A DNA stretch of 6,262 bases, from contig JBILNK010000223.1 of the NCBI GenBank assembly GCA_044375105.1, forward strand, positions 1 to 6,262. The letters run 5' to 3'. Within the stretch, counting starts at the first letter, position 1. Each line of letters starts with the position of its first letter. The notes under the pieces were generated by a model. It was not told where the DNA came from. It searched no databases and saw nothing but the letters and a program-made list of their open reading frames with translations. The translations under genes and the position numbers were made by a program. This DNA comes from JBIKLM01 sp044375105 (GTDB taxonomy: Bacteria; Planctomycetota; UBA1135; GCA-002686595). This document shows positions 5,138-6,262 of this stretch, piece by piece.

Positions 5138-6262
5138 CAGGACACGGCCGTGGTGACGCGGGTCTGGATGCGGTCCTTATTCATCAGCGCCGGCCAGAAG
5201 CCGATGATCTCGCTGGCCTTGGGCCGGCCGCCGGCGAAGCCGGTCACGCCGGGGGGGCCGCTGGTCACCAGCGGCACGAGCTCGGAGCCGAAGCGGTCCA
5301 CCTTGCGGCGGTCGGAGCCCTTGACGCCCATGCGCAGGACCACCTCGCTGGGCTCCCGCGATTCCGGCACGGCGATGCCCGCGTGGCAGACGTTGGCGCC
5401 CACGAACTCGACCAGGCGCTCCTCGGGGCCGTATTCGAAGCCGTCGTAGGCCAGGCGCTTCCAGACGATCTCGGCGCACAGCTGGGCCTTGGCCAGGGCG
5501 TCCGGGCCGCTGATCGTCAGCTGCCCCAGCGCCTTCCAGCCCGCCAGGTAGGACAGGGAGACCTTGTATGTCGGCGTGGCGGGCGCGCCCTTGGCGCCGC
5601 TGACCAGCACCCGATCGGGGCCCGCCTGGGACAGGCGCACGCTGGTGAAGTCGGCCACCACGTCGGGGGTCAGGTAGCGGCGCGGATCGCCCATCTCGTA
5701 ACACAGCTGGTGGGTGACCGTGGCCACGTCCACCCGGCCGCCGGTGCCGGCGTGTTTGGTGACCACGAAGTCGGTGCTGCCGTCGGCCTCGATCAGCGGA
5801 TAGCCGATCATGGCCATGTCCGGGATCGAGCGCCAGTCGGTGAAGTTGCCGCCGGTGCATTGGGCGCCGCACTCGACGATGTGGCCGGCGATCGTGCCGG
5901 CGGCCAGCTTGTCGTGGTCGCCGGGCCGCCAGCCGAACTCGTGGATCAGCGGACCGAGCACCAGGCCCGGGTCCGTGCCCCGGCCGGTGATCACGATCTG
6001 GGCGCCCTGGCCCAGGGCCTCGGCGATCGGGAACGCGCCCAGGTAGACGTTGGCGCTCGAGACCGTCGAGCGCACGCTCGAGAGCGGCGCGCCGGTGTCC
6101 ATGTTGGCGAAGCTCTCGCCGCTCCCGAGCAGCTCGTCCAGGCGGTCGAAGATGTCGTCGCCCTCCACGGTGGCCACCTGGATGCCCTTGGCGCCGTGCT
6201 TGCGCAAAACCGCCAGGACCGCGTCGCGGCAGGCCAGCGGGTTGACCCCGCCGGCGTTGGCG
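5137..6262 (-). CDS. Acyclic terpene utilization AtuA family protein (DUF1446; N-terminus outside window)
   Basis: The frame stays open to the right edge, giving 374 visible residues; TTG at 6207 is an internal Leu. The first visible residues, ANAGGVNPLACRDAVLAVLR, followed by KGIQVATVEGDDIFDRLDEL, are the conserved early part of the DUF1446/AtuA domain. Later blocks are also typical: VITGRGTDPGLVLGPLIHEF, ECGAQCTGGNFTDW, YPLIEADGSTDFVVTKHAGT and the near-terminal GPPGVTGFAGGRPKASEI. With a usual length near 450 for this domain, roughly 70-80 residues are missing at the N-terminus. In Pseudomonas, AtuA belongs to the cluster for citronellol/geraniol breakdown, but the family is widespread in bacteria that do not use terpenes and its reaction is unclear. 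Here the C-terminal domain is a separate downstream gene. Orthology to Pseudomonas AtuA is not claimed, so no symbol is given. Confidence 0.92.
   Translation of the reverse strand, partial: ANAGGVNPLACRDAVLAVLRKHGAKGIQVATVEGDDIFDRLDELLGSGESFANMDTGAPLSSVRSTVSSANVYLGAFPIAEALGQGAQIVITGRGTDPGLVLGPLIHEFGWRPGDHDKLAAGTIAGHIVECGAQCTGGNFTDWRSIPDMAMIGYPLIEADGSTDFVVTKHAGTGGRVDVATVTHQLCYEMGDPRRYLTPDVVADFTSVRLSQAGPDRVLVSGAKGAPATPTYKVSLSYLAGWKALGQLTISGPDALAKAQLCAEIVWKRLAYDGFEYGPEERLVEFVGANVCHAGIAVPESREPSEVVLRMGVKGSDRRKVDRFGSELVPLVTSGPPGVTGFAGGRPKASEIIGFWPALMNKDRIQTRVTTAVS

Overview
This is a GC-rich (about 70% by eye) bacterial chromosomal window with ordinary coding density. It holds five genes, two of them cut by the window edges. 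No rRNA, tRNA, CRISPR array, insertion sequence or integrase was seen. Codons in four of the genes strongly favour G/C at the third position. The signal peptide and secreted repeat protein suggest an envelope like that of Myxococcota, Planctomycetota or a related GC-rich, mostly uncultured lineage. This placement is only an impression, because no marker gene is present.

Left part, plus strand (2-1966): the 3' portion of a large membrane protein with a spermidine-synthase-like, SAM-dependent methyltransferase fold followed by about seven hydrophobic segments. A 7-bp hairpin follows its stop codon. A 179-nt gap then carries a possible promoter for the next gene.

Middle, plus strand (2146-3525): a 459-residue predicted secreted protein that I cannot assign to a named family. 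It has a signal peptide, then about four short beta-strand repeats that look like rungs of a beta-solenoid, then about 250 residues of glycine-rich repeats, a collagen-like Gly-X-Pro tail and four cysteines. Its codon use is looser than its neighbours'. It is the most unusual element here.

Right part, minus strand (6262 down to 3796): a tight three-gene operon read right to left. It contains an AtuA-family (DUF1446) protein running off the window, a 115-residue stand-alone protein matching the AtuA C-terminal ferredoxin-like domain, and a phosphate acetyltransferase (Pta). The gaps are 13 nt and 5 nt. The arrangement suggests acyl-CoA breakdown of a branched or isoprenoid-type substrate, with Pta converting acetyl-CoA to acetyl phosphate. 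That metabolic link is inferred from gene order.

The repeat-protein gene and the operon converge on a 270-nt intergenic stretch (3526-3795) that holds short GC hairpins but no gene I can support. No wholly new multi-gene system is evident. The best candidates for a second look are the glycine-rich secreted protein and the coupling of split AtuA with pta.
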